From: Paramacrobiotus metropolitanus
Taxonomy: Eukaryota; Tardigrada; Eutardigrada; Parachela; Macrobiotidae
Direction: 5' to 3'
Length of the DNA: 64,000 bases
Assembly (NCBI RefSeq): GCF_019649055.1
Contig: NW_026570261.1
Coordinates: 310,001 to 374,000 of the forward strand
A program made the position numbers and the translations under genes. The notes below the pieces were generated by a model. The model did not search any database and was not told where the DNA came from. It saw nothing but the letters and a program-made list of their open reading frames with translations. Every line of letters begins with the position of its first letter. The stretch's first letter is position 1. Shown piece after piece: positions 49,057 through 60,287 of the stretch.

Positions 49057-49665
49057 CTTAATTGCCGGCAACCGCACAGCCGACAAGCACGTATGCACGT
49101 ATGTACACGTTTATACTTGTAGCAGTGAGTCAGGGATTGAAGACTGCCGCCACAAATCCGGTTTTTGGGTGCAATTAATAACTCTCGCGTGCGCGGCTGT
49201 GTGATTTACAGTACTTTCTTTTTTTCTTACAGTACAAGGATACTCGTAGTCAAAATACGTAATCGAAGTGCAGAGTACTCCTTCTGCATGCAGTAAACTT
49301 TTAAACCTGCTTTGACTTAACTATCTTAAGTGCGCATGCGGGGTGTCAACAATGTAAACATCTTTACCGCGATATCTAGGCTGCTTATCTTTTCATCGGG
49401 CGCGAGGTTGGTGCTTACAGTTTAGCACTTCAAACCAATCCGTAATCGTATACACTTCTGTAGTCGGTAGATATTGCAAAAGGGCCCTTTATTACCATCT
49501 ATTAACACGCTTTAGTGAGCTCTTCGTGATCGTTCGCATCAAGCTAAATGACAACTGTTCGGTCTATCCGGGAGAAGCCCGTATTCTGTGTTTATGAACA
49601 GCCAAAGCAAAAATACCCCTAAAATACGTAACTAAAAAACGACGCGGTTTTACGCTTTACGGAAA
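49057..49665. other. Intergenic stretch
   Basis: No gene is seen. The stretch GCGAGGTTGGTGCTTACAG near 49403 resembles GCGAGAGGTTGGTGCTTGTGG near 53348, another sign of the segmental duplication. Confidence 0.45.
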
Positions 49666-50126
49666 ATGGCACCGTACGCTGGAATTCCTGTTAAGACTGA
49701 TGATGCTGTCTGGCTTAGTCCGCGTCGACGCCTAATCCGGATATTTGTTACCCTGCAGCTCCTAATTGGTTTCGGACTAATCATTTTCGCCAGCACCGGT
49801 AACTGCTCTTCCCTAAAAGGATTTTCTCGGAATAAATCATAAGCAATGCTGTCTGTAATATACATGTACAGATGTGCTTACATTACAAGAGAACCACGCT
49901 TATTTGGCATATATGGGTCGTAGGGTATTACAAAGGTATCTTCGGCCCACTTGCACTTGTATACTGTTTCGCCATCGTGTTCTCCTTTATTGCGCCGGTT
50001 ATTTTTGCTCTCCGGAAACTGTCGAGCGGATCCCATGGTGCAGTTCAGCTAGCTCCACCTGTTTGGACAACCAGGAGATATTTACGCAACACTCGGACCA
50101 TTCCACATGCTGCTGTGCGGGTTTAA
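49666..50126 (+). other. Candidate exons of a multi-span membrane protein, incomplete
   Basis: From the ATG at 49666, 44 codons encode a cytosolic-looking N-terminus and one membrane segment (FVTLQLLIGFGLIIFAST), ending at a possible donor G/GTAACT (49799). About 100 bp on, the frame around 49890-50020 encodes WVVGYYKGIFGPLALVYCF and FAIVFSFIAPVIFALRKL, a second long hydrophobic stretch. The order resembles small tetraspan proteins of the MS4A-like type, where TM1 is followed by a G.W.G.(I/F)F TM2. The phases of the obvious donor and acceptor do not match, and no later exons are convincing. It may be a decayed gene or an incomplete model. Confidence 0.3.
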
Positions 50127-52426
50127 TATCTAGGCCTGTTCGCGGTGTTTTTATTACTGGACTACACCAGCAACAAACGTCCCATAGTGTCTCGTTAGAA
50201 GGGGTACTGCTACCGTTGCAACTTGCTCGAATTTTCTAAGACTTTATTCCGAAACATTTGCGCTGATAGGCATGTTGCGATAGTAAAATAAATGATGTAT
50301 TGCCAGACATACCTTGTAATGTACGAAGTTTCCATGTATTTTGCATGTTTTCTCTAAACGTGTCCATATGTATTGTATTTGCTTCCTTATACAGATCTGT
50401 ACATGCAGTAGCTAGTAGCTACATGGCGGTCCGTTATTTCACACTTTATCCCAGTAAACTACAGAGTTTACAGTTTTATGAGATTTGTGTTTCTGGATAA
50501 TCCCTGCTGCCGTAATTTGAGCGGTGAAACCTGAATTCTCAAACCATGATCATACACAGTTAGGATTTGGAGTTCGTAGACGTAAATACAGGGCCCCCGA
50601 CCATGCGGGACCAAGAATACGGAGGGCTTCTGCACGAAAGGCTTCTGAGATCTGCACTATTTGCACTTTCATTTAACAGCTTACGCTTCCTGTTTCTAAG
50701 TTATCCGTCGTAGTTGAACCAGATGCGTATGTGCCGCTTCGGATTCGGCGCCGAATGCATTGCCGCGACGACACATACTCCAACCGGCAACAAGTACAGG
50801 AGTTGGTGTAAGGAGTTCTGTTACAGATTTAAAGAGAAACCTCTTGCACAGATTATACACTTCAATCTTCATCGTTGCGAAACCTGCTACAAGTATCTTA
50901 TACAGATACAGAGCAGCTTCTACAGGACATTAAGAAGAGATTATACCGATTTCGACCTCTTTTGACTATTCTCGCTGGCGCAATCCGTGCGCTTGTGCTG
51001 CATCATAACTAATCATCTGACCTAACACTATGATATTTTCGCTACATACATTGAAAGTCTGAAATTGGTTAGACAATTTTAAAATGTAAAAGTCACTGAT
51101 CAAAAGCCGTTATTTTCCGGAAGCAATAACAATTCAAGCAGATTTTTGAAATTTTTCTTTCAAGCGTAGCGATGTGTTCCGCTAAGTTCTGTGGAGCGTT
51201 TTTCCAAAAAACTCAACCATTCTTGGAAAAACAAACTTTTTTTACCTCAAAGTTACTTTCCATTATTTTTTACAGAATCCGCAATCATTTTTCACAAAAA
51301 CGCTCCACAATTCTTCTTGAAAATGATTTTGCTTGAATCTGATCAAATGTCAGAATTTTCTGACATCTATTAAAACTGTCATTGAATTTAGAAGTCGATT
51401 TTGGAAAAATTTTCAGAAAGTGACGAAAAACCTTCTTTTGTTCTGCGCTTTCCTTTGGTCTTACCGATTCTGCGCTTGCAGTGCCGCCACACTGAGTGTG
51501 TGCACAGCGAAGAGTGGACTTTGGCCACTCTTTCATGTGCACTCACGGGATAGCGCTACGTGTTCCATTCTAGCGTCTTTGTTATGCTGTATTCGTCCTC
51601 ACTGTGTAAACATGAGCCTTGTCTGGGTCTATTACACTTGCAATCTGGCATGGAATATAAGAGCCACAAGGCATATTCCAGATGGAACGAAAGCACATCT
51701 CGGTGCAATCTTTCTTTCACTAATTTTGATCACAGGTGGCAGTACTGTAGGAAGATACGCTAGCCCGTCAAATCGCTCCTGGTCGGCAACGACAAAACTT
51801 AAATAAGTTTTTTCGTTGCTGCCTGAATCTACTCAACTTTCGCCCAGTAATAGATGTAACTATTCTTATTACACTGAAGAATTTCGAAAATCTCATTTTC
51901 AGTCTTGCTACCATAGTACAAATTCTCCTTAAGACGTCATTATAATACCAGAGGACTCAACGCGCTACCGGAGGCTTTCTGATTGTTGTTGATGGCGTCA
52001 TCAATGATAGTATGTATGTACAACAAAAAAGGAACAAAGAAAAACGATCGATTTCGTTGTAAGCTCCACATGTAAAAGGCGTTCTGTTTACTGACAGCCC
52101 AACGCTTGTACGTGTCAAAGTGTAAATTACCCATGTGCAATTTACGTGTATCGAGGTTTTTTACTTAAGCCGATTTGGATTTTGTCCGTATAACTGAATC
52201 ACAGAGTGCAGTAAATATAAATCTGTTTTTTATTAGGGTACCCACAAGTAATTCCCGAGACATCGCAACGAAGATTACGTCTAGACATGTCCGGTTCTGG
52301 AGGAGTATTTCATTAATTATGAAACGTTTTCTGTCCAAAAGTGAGTACACAACAATCGCTTTCATTTCCTGCTATTTTTGTACAGATTGTACAATGCACA
52401 ATGCATTTGCCGAGGTCGCCTAACCA
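50127..52426. other. Intergenic stretch with no supported gene
   Basis: The longest open frame (51333-51806, plus) has hydrophobic patches but no recognisable family. A short inverted repeat (TGGAGCGTTTTT/AAAAACGCTCCA) lies at about 51203 and 51298. Confidence 0.4.
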
Positions 52427-52614
52427 TGAGCATAAAAAACACATCTGCGATTTACGGAATTCAGTTTCGCCACGAAAACCACGTTTCATTCCACCGCTTT
52501 CGTTACCGGTACATTGTGTTTATGCCTCCCGTCTGGTAGCATGCGTCTAACCCTTCTTTTGATAGTTGTCGTTATCCGACAAAGGTCATCCTTTAGCGGC
52601 GCCAAAATGTTAAG
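52427..52614 (+). pseudogene. GPCR relic, paralogue of the receptor at 46696
   Basis: The DNA aligns base by base with 46696-46875: ATGAGCATAAAAAACACATC against ATGAACTTCACAAACGCATC, and later TATCCGACAAAGGTCATCC against TATCCGACAAAAGTCACTG, then GGCGCCAAAATGTT in both. The reading frame is broken by an indel before TM1: the first 20 codons and the TM1 part (LLLIVVVIRQRSSFSGAKML) lie in different frames. Homology stops exactly where TTAAGAGAAGTGGC, the end of a MITE, begins. Nothing of TM2-TM7 is seen further downstream. Confidence 0.8.
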
Positions 52615-52810
52615 AGAAGTGGCCCGGTACACGATGCCAAATCTGGATACATACACGAAAGCTTCCACTTTCGCGCACTCCCACAGACTTTTCTGCATCG
52701 TTTTGTTGCATTCCGTAGCCAAATAATTTGTATACGCTGGTGTGAAAACCGTTTGTGCGCGCAACAAAACGACGGGGAAGGTTTGAAACGTCTGGTTGGG
52801 AAGTTATGGG
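52612..52810. mobile_element. TTAA-type MITE end inserted in the GPCR relic
   Basis: It starts with TTAAGAGAAGTGGCCCGGTA and continues with ACACGAAAGCTTCCACTTTC and CGCGCACTCCCACAGACTTTT, then GAAAACCGTTTGTGCGCGCAAC. The same order of blocks is found in the left part of the P450-intron element (35246 onward, including GAAAACCGATTGTGCGCGCAAC near 35380). The right end is not recognised, so its extent is a minimum. Confidence 0.7.
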
Positions 52811-54718
52811 CGAATAAATTCCGCTTTGAGTAAAACTTATACTGGTTACTCTTTGTTGCTTACTTCCCACAATTGCCGTACTCTTTCCTTGCTGTCATCA
52901 GTCGAAGTACTCGTATGATAATATTATCCATAAACAGCAACTTCATACTCCGTAAAAGCACGAACAGGACGCTAATAAAATTGAAAAACGGATACTTAAC
53001 TGAATGATATGGTATCTGCTAGAAAGTCAAAAACCTTTAGGCTGCTTTTGGAAAGTTTCCTACATTTAGTGTGCTGGTAACCGGCCTCGGTTTTTTCCGG
53101 TTTTCCTCGTTAATAAATGGTCACTGAGAAAATCGGTTTTTGTTTGTGCATACCGTTACGATTCTCGCAATATCTGCAGAAAACTTAAACTTGCTCTGGC
53201 TTACATTTTGGTGCACACATGGTATACGTCAGGTAAACTTCGTTTTCGTGATCTTGTTCTTACAAGAAGCGTTCCTGACCGTGATAGAATCGGATCAGCC
53301 TCCCTGTTAGGGAACGCTCCTTGTTAGTACCTCCCTATCCTATTATCGGGCGAGAGGTTGGTGCTTGTGGTTTAACCACACCAAAAGCGCTCAGTCAACG
53401 GTACCTATAGCGATAGGGTCCATTTATAATTTGCAGTTAAACGCATATACTGTATGTATATTCTGCTATATTATTTCTTAGGTTTCTCAGTTTCTGGAAT
53501 TTCAGTAGAATACATGGAGGGTAAACAGATGATCCTGCGAGAATGCGGTAACATACGGTACGGAAACGAAATGATCCCAAAAGTTAAGAGGATACATGCA
53601 GGATATGTATATGTCAGGATACGGATGGGTACTGGGGATTATCATTCCAAAAAGATGCGCCGCCAAATTCAAGATTTCCAAACGCTCCCTTACTTATTCA
53701 CATACTATGTACCCCAGATCGACTTATGGACAATAGAGCTTAAAGCGGAATAAAATGTCCTGTAATTCATGGTGTCGTAAGGGAAACTCAATTACGCATT
53801 ACACCTTCCCTTCCCTGTACTGCTCCAGTCATCCTTACGGTCTCACACGTCAAGACTGAACAGGGGTTTTGTAAGCGCCAAATTTATACCTGATTGCTGA
53901 TGCAGGTACATGTACCGTCCTAATCTTTGTTACTTTTCATTAATCTGAGTGCAAAACTAACGAGTATGTAAGTTTTTCCTTGCCTAATTGCCTTATCAAA
54001 GCAAGTATCCGCTGTAAACCACTTCCTGATCTAAAGTGTCATCGCTTACAAATACTAACCAGGAAGCATACAATAACACTAAATGACATGAGCTCTTGTA
54101 AAGAAATATATACTTAATAAACGACATCAGGAATCAATATAAATCGAAAGTTTTCAAACTGTATTAATTATTCCGAACATTGTTTTCCACTGCAGAAATT
54201 GTTCGATGAGCACTGCGCAGTGCGCGGTACATGTACTACTTATCCGCATCCGCGTGCAGTTATATAAATGCAGCGCTTTACAATACTACCGTTCTGTCAT
54301 GGCATGTCAAACCGTACGGCTGACTGGAGCACTCCAAGGGAGGTGTATAACGCGACACCGAATTCCTCTATGTACATTACGTACGCACAGCTACAGACAT
54401 TTCAACTGTAAACCGGATGTTTAGCGTCCACACTGTTGGTGTTGACTTTGCTCTTTGTGCATGGGAAATCGGCACGGGAACGCCCTACCTCCGCGGTGTT
54501 AATACTTTCTGTAATTTAGTTTTGTTAAGAGTAATGATTATTTAATAAGCCGTTCTGTCCCATTTTTTCCTGTACAGACTACGACACGGGGATTGCATTT
54601 TACTTCAACCCCTGAGTACGGTAATCCTGGCTTACTTATAATTAGGTTAGCCTGAATTAGAAATGTGACTTTCGAATTCGATGTAACAATAACTAGAACG
54701 TTGTGGAATCTCTCTAAC
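52811..54718. other. Intergenic stretch before the LTR retrotransposon
   Basis: No gene is seen. The segment at about 52960-53400 resembles sequence downstream of the intact GPCR (48140-49440). The 99-codon open frame at 53454-53753 has no recognisable domain. Confidence 0.45.
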
Positions 54719-54903
54719 TGTAACGGGGGATTCCTGTCTCATGTATTAGTATGTACGAGTATGTGCTTGGTTGTCCCGCCTCTTGTATTTCCTGTTCCTG
54801 TACGAGCGGTTCTGTATATATAGCGTTGTATTTCCTGTGGTATCTTCAGTCGTTGGGTTAGCAATATTTCGAGCAGTATCAGCCGGTTCCGTTGCCCGTT
54901 ATA
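54719..54903 (+). repeat. 5' LTR
   Basis: 185 bp, identical by eye to 59288-59472. Contains TATATATAG about 70 bp before its end, a possible TATA box, and one TACGAGTA word. Confidence 0.9.
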
Positions 54904-55202
54904 CTTGGAGTCGCATACCGAGAACGAAATTTTTTTTTCCAAGTCGACAGTTTCAGTGCCCTTTTAACTTTTACCACCGCTACCCCTCCGCCTCCCTGTT
55001 CCAACAGCCAACAGGTAAGTCCTTATGTATCACGTCCAATTTTTTTCCAAAAGAACAGCTGTAACTGATTTCAACCTAATGCTGTTTTCGAATTCCATAA
55101 CGCGCCATTTTTAAGTAATTTAATTGATAACTGCAAAGTCAACTTTACGCAGTTAGGAGGCTGACTTTAATTGATATCACTAATTACCAGCAAGCCAGTA
55201 TC

Positions 55203-56335
55203 ATGGCTCTAGACCCCCAAGCACTGCAAAATATTCTTAACACCGTTAATCTCGCTACTGCACAGCAGAACGCCGCTTTACAGCAAAGCCTTCAGGATAA
55301 CGCAACCGCCCATCAGAATTTATTAAATTTTTTGAATAATCAAAATGCCGCTGCAGTTACCCGTATAACATCTCTCGAATTGGGCGATTTACCGAAGTTT
55401 GGTGGTTTTTCTTACGAAGACGCTCAGGACTTTTTAACGCAGTTTGAGACGATGGCCGTTGCTAATAACTTCACACCAGCTAACAGAATCCAACATTTTG
55501 CGCTCTGTTTGCGGAATAACGCCTTCGCTGGTATACCGCAGAACTAGCAGGTATCGCATGGCCAGACCTTCGATCTCATTTTTTAACAGCTTTCGGAAAA
55601 ACTCGTTTTGAACTTGATCTTATGAATGAAGGTTGTCGTACATTAGCATTTACAGATCCTCGTACTTTTGTCCATCGTGTTCTTGATTACGTGGAAACCA
55701 GTAATCCCGCAGCTACCGAAGTAGAAAAACAGTTCGTCTCTTCGAAGCCTTGCCCCCGAATTTAAACCGGCATTCGTGACTAACAGCCCCAGAACCGTAG
55801 CCGATTTTTCAATCGTTTACGTGATGTGTCCGTTAAGCAACAATACAGGCTCGCAATGCAGAATCAAAATTCTTCATATCAGGCGTTCAATAATGTTGCA
55901 GATCAGTCAAATCTTTTGTCGCTATACAGCCAACCGACAGCGCCTACCTCGAATCAGATACAGATTGTCGCTCATAACCTTATGAAAGGTTTGGATGAAA
56001 GACTGAAGCATCTTGCTGAACAAATAAAGTGTTTACAGGAAAATAACGAATCAGAGGGCAGTTACGATCTTTCTCAGAATTACTTAACGGGTAATGCGAA
56101 CCGGTCAACCCTTCGACTCACAGATGCGCCAGGCCAGGTTAATGGATGCTCTAATTGCGGTAGTTATGATCATCTTTCGTATGCTTGCCCGTTTGGAGGT
56201 GGCCACTCTACGCAGGCACAGTATGCACAGGGAGAACAAGCTGAAGATCGTTATCCGATGTCATTCGGTGTAGCACAGCATCCGCCAACGACGCAGCAAC
56301 CGACTTTTAACACACCCGGTAAATTACCATCTTAG
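55203..56335 (+). pseudogene. Broken Gag of the LTR retrotransposon
   Basis: An ATG at 55203 opens a 114-codon frame with a Gln/Asn-rich start and the capsid-like stretch LPKFGGFSYEDAQDFLTQFE. It stops at 55547. The protein clearly continues in the next frame from about 55530 (WYTAELAGIAWPDLRSHFL), which ends near 55763. A third open part, 55826-56335, contains the zinc knuckle CSNCGSYDHLSYAC (CX2CX4HX4C), typical of nucleocapsid. Two or more frame changes make the copy non-functional. Retroviral-type Gag proteins package the element RNA. Confidence 0.8.
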
Positions 56336-59287
56336 GCGCAGCAGTTTTGGTCTGCAGAATCTCAGGTCACCGGTAGTGCACAATCGGCGTATTCGAGATG
56401 GCAGATTTAACTTTTCTGGTCTATTTGTCATTCGTACGTAAAAATTTGTTTAGGTTTTGTAAATTTTTGTGCTCTTTAAAATTTGTTCGTAATTTGGTAT
56501 TGCGTTTAATAATTAGTGATGCCTGCCCGTTGAGTTTGAAGGCTGCAGCAGTATTTATTGTTATTGAGGAGAGGGCAGATGAGAGAAAATTTTTGAGGTT
56601 GACAGCGCTGATTTGCTGAATTTTTGTTTGATGATGGCCAGATGTGAAAAGCCTCGCGATGGTAACGGTAATCGTTAATGTCAATGTCATGTGCAGAAAT
56701 AATTTTGGGATATATTTAAACTGTTATCGCATATGTGCAGTATTGCTTAAATCTTATTTATCATTAATTCTCGCCGCTGGTTCGGCTTATGACATAAAAT
56801 GCCAGATGTTGTCGTCTTGTTTCGGGCAGGCAGAGATCGTTAATGTCAACTTAAATTATAAAATTTTGAATAAAATCGTGAAAATCCAGATGTACTGCCA
56901 GTAAAAGTTAAAAATAAATTAAAGCTTTTCGATTCCAGCGAAAACAAGATCATAAATTTAAATGTCAGCGTTCACAACACATGACGGCATACTTGGCACA
57001 AAAACATAAATATTATTTTCGAAATTCCCATTAACTGGTGCGGTTATGTTTTACTACGGCAATATGCGCATGGATTTTGGGCAACGGACAATTATGAATG
57101 TTCGTTCTGACTACGAAGAAAATAACTGAATGGTTCGATTTTATGGTTGTGTAAACTGTAAAGTGTATGGTAAACATTATGCGCTCTTTTATTTAACTAA
57201 TAATCTCGTCGAACAGAAGCCGCAGCTTGGTCACCCTTGTATACCACGGCAGCTCAAGTAAGTATTTGTGCTGAATTGATTAACGCTAATCACGTAAAAT
57301 GAAATTGAAGAAGATCAAGAACAATTTATAAAAAAGGGCTTTGCACGAGCATCAACCTATTTATATTCGCTCATATACGGGTGCGTGCTATAAACGCCCA
57401 CCCTTGTTTTGTCGCGTGGTAATCTTATGCTAGATCATATAGACGGGCCACAGCTATAAACGCTTGTCCTTGTCCGTGCCCTCTGTCTCTATTGTAATCG
57501 TGTCGTCATCCAGGTGCGCCTATAAACGGTCCCTGTTGGTTCAATTCCCTCAATTAAGCCCTAAACATCTGACGATTTCAATGAGCAAATGCTAAAAAAG
57601 TTATCTAATTTTGAAAACATTTGCCTTATGCACAACAGCAAATAATTTCTGGCAACTTTGTGTTACCCCGGTCGAGCTCGCCTGTTGGTAGTCTACCATC
57701 ATCGCTGCTGCACAGTGCTTTTAAGGGTAAGTATTTTGTTTTTTTAAAACATAAAAGCTGTTTAAAAAAATTTTTTTCATATTTCGTGCGCATATCGCGG
57801 TACTGGAAAGATGGGCGTCCCTCCCATAGTATGGGTATCATAAAGTTTTTGGTCTGAAGTCATGCATCGTGCGATGGTGTTTTGCTGATATTGGTTTGTA
57901 CTTAACTTTGACCGTGCGAATAATTTTTTATGAACCCGCCGATAGTGACATTATAATTGTCAACGTGCTTTTTCACATTTTCTGTACTTATGTCGCTAAT
58001 GTATAGGTCATAGTGTGAAAGCAAAAATTAATCTCAGTAACGGAAGTACGGGAATTCTAACAGAGAGAACTGCCGAATCCGTAGCAATGACTGTATACAT
58101 ATCCTGACTTCTTGCCACTCATAATTTTTTTAGCATCCAAAATTTCGTCACTTTTTTTTCCATCTCTTATAGTTTTTCCAATCTTGGTCATACCGGTCGT
58201 TTACCTTTTTCATCCTGTCATACTATTCTCAGCAAATCTGTATAGCCAGAACAGGGAAGAGCACTGCATTCGCTGGATATTCATTTTCCATTTGGCCCGA
58301 TAAAGCACCTCTCGATTTTATTAGGAAAGTAACTTTGGCCCGATTCTCTCCCCGCTCTATCTTTTCTCTTGTTCACGCCTCACCAGTTCTCATGCGTCCA
58401 TGCATACCCGTCGCATCACTTCACACAAACAGAGAGCACATGTTATCTCTTGCTCCTAGCATCCTGTCTGCACTGCTGATCCTCATAACTCTGTCTTGCC
58501 AATTATCACACGAATTCACCCCATTGTAATGCGCTCGCTTTACGCAGTATTGCTCACGTGCCTTTGCCTCTCCCCATCTCATCCGCATTGTTCTTTTACC
58601 TCATTTCATGCGCATTGTCCCTTATCTCGCTCCAGTCATTGTACATTCATGAATCATTGTCGCATTATTAAGCCATACAATGTCATACACTTCACTGACT
58701 GTAAGAATTTGGCGAGGTTTTTTTAAAGGTTGCGTTTCGGGAATATCCGATTTTTTTGCGGCAATTGCAATGATTGAATCCTTGAATTAAATTAGCGCGT
58801 TATATCAAAATTACGAACAAAATATTTGTAAATATAAGTAGGGTTGCGTCAATGCGTGTTCGAGTTTTTCAGAACCAGAAGTTTGTAATGGTTTTCTACT
58901 GGTGTACTGACGTCGTGGACATCGATATTACTCTTCCTTTCCCAAGACCATTAGGAACCCCGATGACGCATGTCTGTGTGGACTAAGTGGTCATTTTTCA
59001 ACGTGGGGTGGATCGTCGAACGGATACAACAATTAACGTCGTACGTAGAACCGGACGGTAACAGCAACTATCGTCGTACGTGGAACGCTTCGGAATTCGG
59101 ATCATATTTGCCTTATTTACCTATTATTTTATTACTAATGTTTTCGAACTAAATCTACGTTTTGTACTCCCAAAAAAAATCTGATCGATTTCTCTAGTGC
59201 TATTGCAAGCTTTATATTTTCGTTTGTATATGTTTTTTCTTAGTTTTTTCCTGAAAACATTCTGTTTTCAGTCTGGTAAGAGGGGAG
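56336..59287 (+). other. Non-coding interior of the LTR element
   Basis: Nearly 3 kb without Pol motifs. Three copies of CTATAAACG spaced by about 65 bp occur at about 57390, 57453 and 57520, within similar surroundings (CCTTG or CCCTG follows each). A 60-codon frame near the end (58970-59152) closes with a hydrophobic segment (YLPYLPIILLLMF); its significance is unclear. Confidence 0.6.
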
Positions 59288-59472
59288 TGTAACGGGGGAT
59301 TCCTGTCTCATGTATTAGTATGTACGAGTATGTGCTTGGTTGTCCCGCCTCTTGTATTTCCTGTTCCTGTACGAGCGGTTCTGTATATATAGCGTTGTAT
59401 TTCCTGTGGTATCTTCAGTCGTTGGGTTAGCAATATTTCGAGCAGTATCAGCCGGTTCCGTTGCCCGTTATA
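59288..59472 (+). repeat. 3' LTR
   Basis: 185 bp, identical by eye to the 5' LTR at 54719-54903 and preceded directly by the polypurine tract. Confidence 0.9.
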
Positions 59473-60287
59473 GAACCGATGGTAAAAGGCCGGACAGAGT
59501 GATCCCTTGGAAGAGAGGAGAGGCGCTGACCTACGTGTCACTTGTATTATTTTCGATGGTAGCGAAATCTACGCAGGCCGAGCAAAGAAGAGCTTGTCCG
59601 AGAAGTGCACTACTTCCGTTTCATGGCGGTACGTCTAGTGCTTCTGAGGAATCCGGACAGTGTGGCACAGCAGGTGCACTCTATTACCGCTTTACAGTGT
59701 TTTACACTGGCACATAGTAAATACTTCAACCATGCAAAACGTGCTTGTTCGATGCTGGTAACAAAACGCTTTAACAGGAACATACATAATATCCACAATA
59801 GATAACACTGCGCCACCGGATGCTTTTCCGTGTTTGTGTTGGTAACGTACTCAACGATATCAGCCGATGTTTTACAACAAACAGTAATGTATGGAGTAAA
59901 AAGATCGATTAGGTTTCGAACTACACTTGCGGAAGGTGCAGTGTTTGCTGAAAACCATAACATTGTACGCATTACACTAACCTTGACCTTTTTATGGTTT
60001 TGAAAATGGTTGTTTACTTGGGATGGACTTGCACAATTGCGTTTTTCCTGGTGAGATCCTTGTTTGCCTGGATTCTTTTTTGCAAGTTCCAGTTTGACTG
60101 TGCATACACTAAGGCATTAACGTTCCATGACGACACGATGAAGTGGACATTACTTTATAAGAAGCTGATACAAAGGGGAAACACGGCACGATGAGTCTAC
60201 ACTCGCATTACGCTTTTCTTACCTCGGTGGACGTTTGCCGCCAACTATTGTCATACCGAGTCGCTTGCCGTCTTTATGCTTTTCGTT
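59473..60287. other. Upstream region of the four-exon GPCR
   Basis: No gene is seen. TTTTCCGTGTTTGTGTTGGT at 59824 faintly resembles the TM1 region of the GPCR at 46696 (TTTCCTCGTGTTTATGCTTG), so another receptor relic is possible but unproven. Confidence 0.4.

Larger units (their letters stand above)
54719..59472 (+). mobile_element. LTR retrotransposon, gag-only and non-autonomous
   Basis: Two direct repeats of 185 bp bound a 4.75-kb element. The LTRs start TGTAACGGG and end CCCGTTATA, which are inverted. Two bases after the 5' LTR a TGGAGTCGCATACCGAG stretch is a possible tRNA primer-binding site. A polypurine tract AAGAGGGGAG (59278-59287) directly abuts the 3' LTR. The first 1.4 kb of the interior encodes Gag remnants. 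The remaining 2.95 kb (56336-59287) has no reverse transcriptase, protease or integrase motif. The flanks (CTAAC left, GAACC right) do not match, so no target duplication is seen. It must depend on a related autonomous element. Confidence 0.88.

Noticed and set aside
57530-57560. GGTTCAATTCCC as a tRNA B box
   Set aside because: No A box, acceptor stem or anticodon arm could be laid out around it.
58970-59152. 60-codon frame with a terminal hydrophobic stretch before the 3' LTR, considered as an envelope remnant
   Set aside because: Too short and without any other envelope feature; a chance open frame cannot be excluded.
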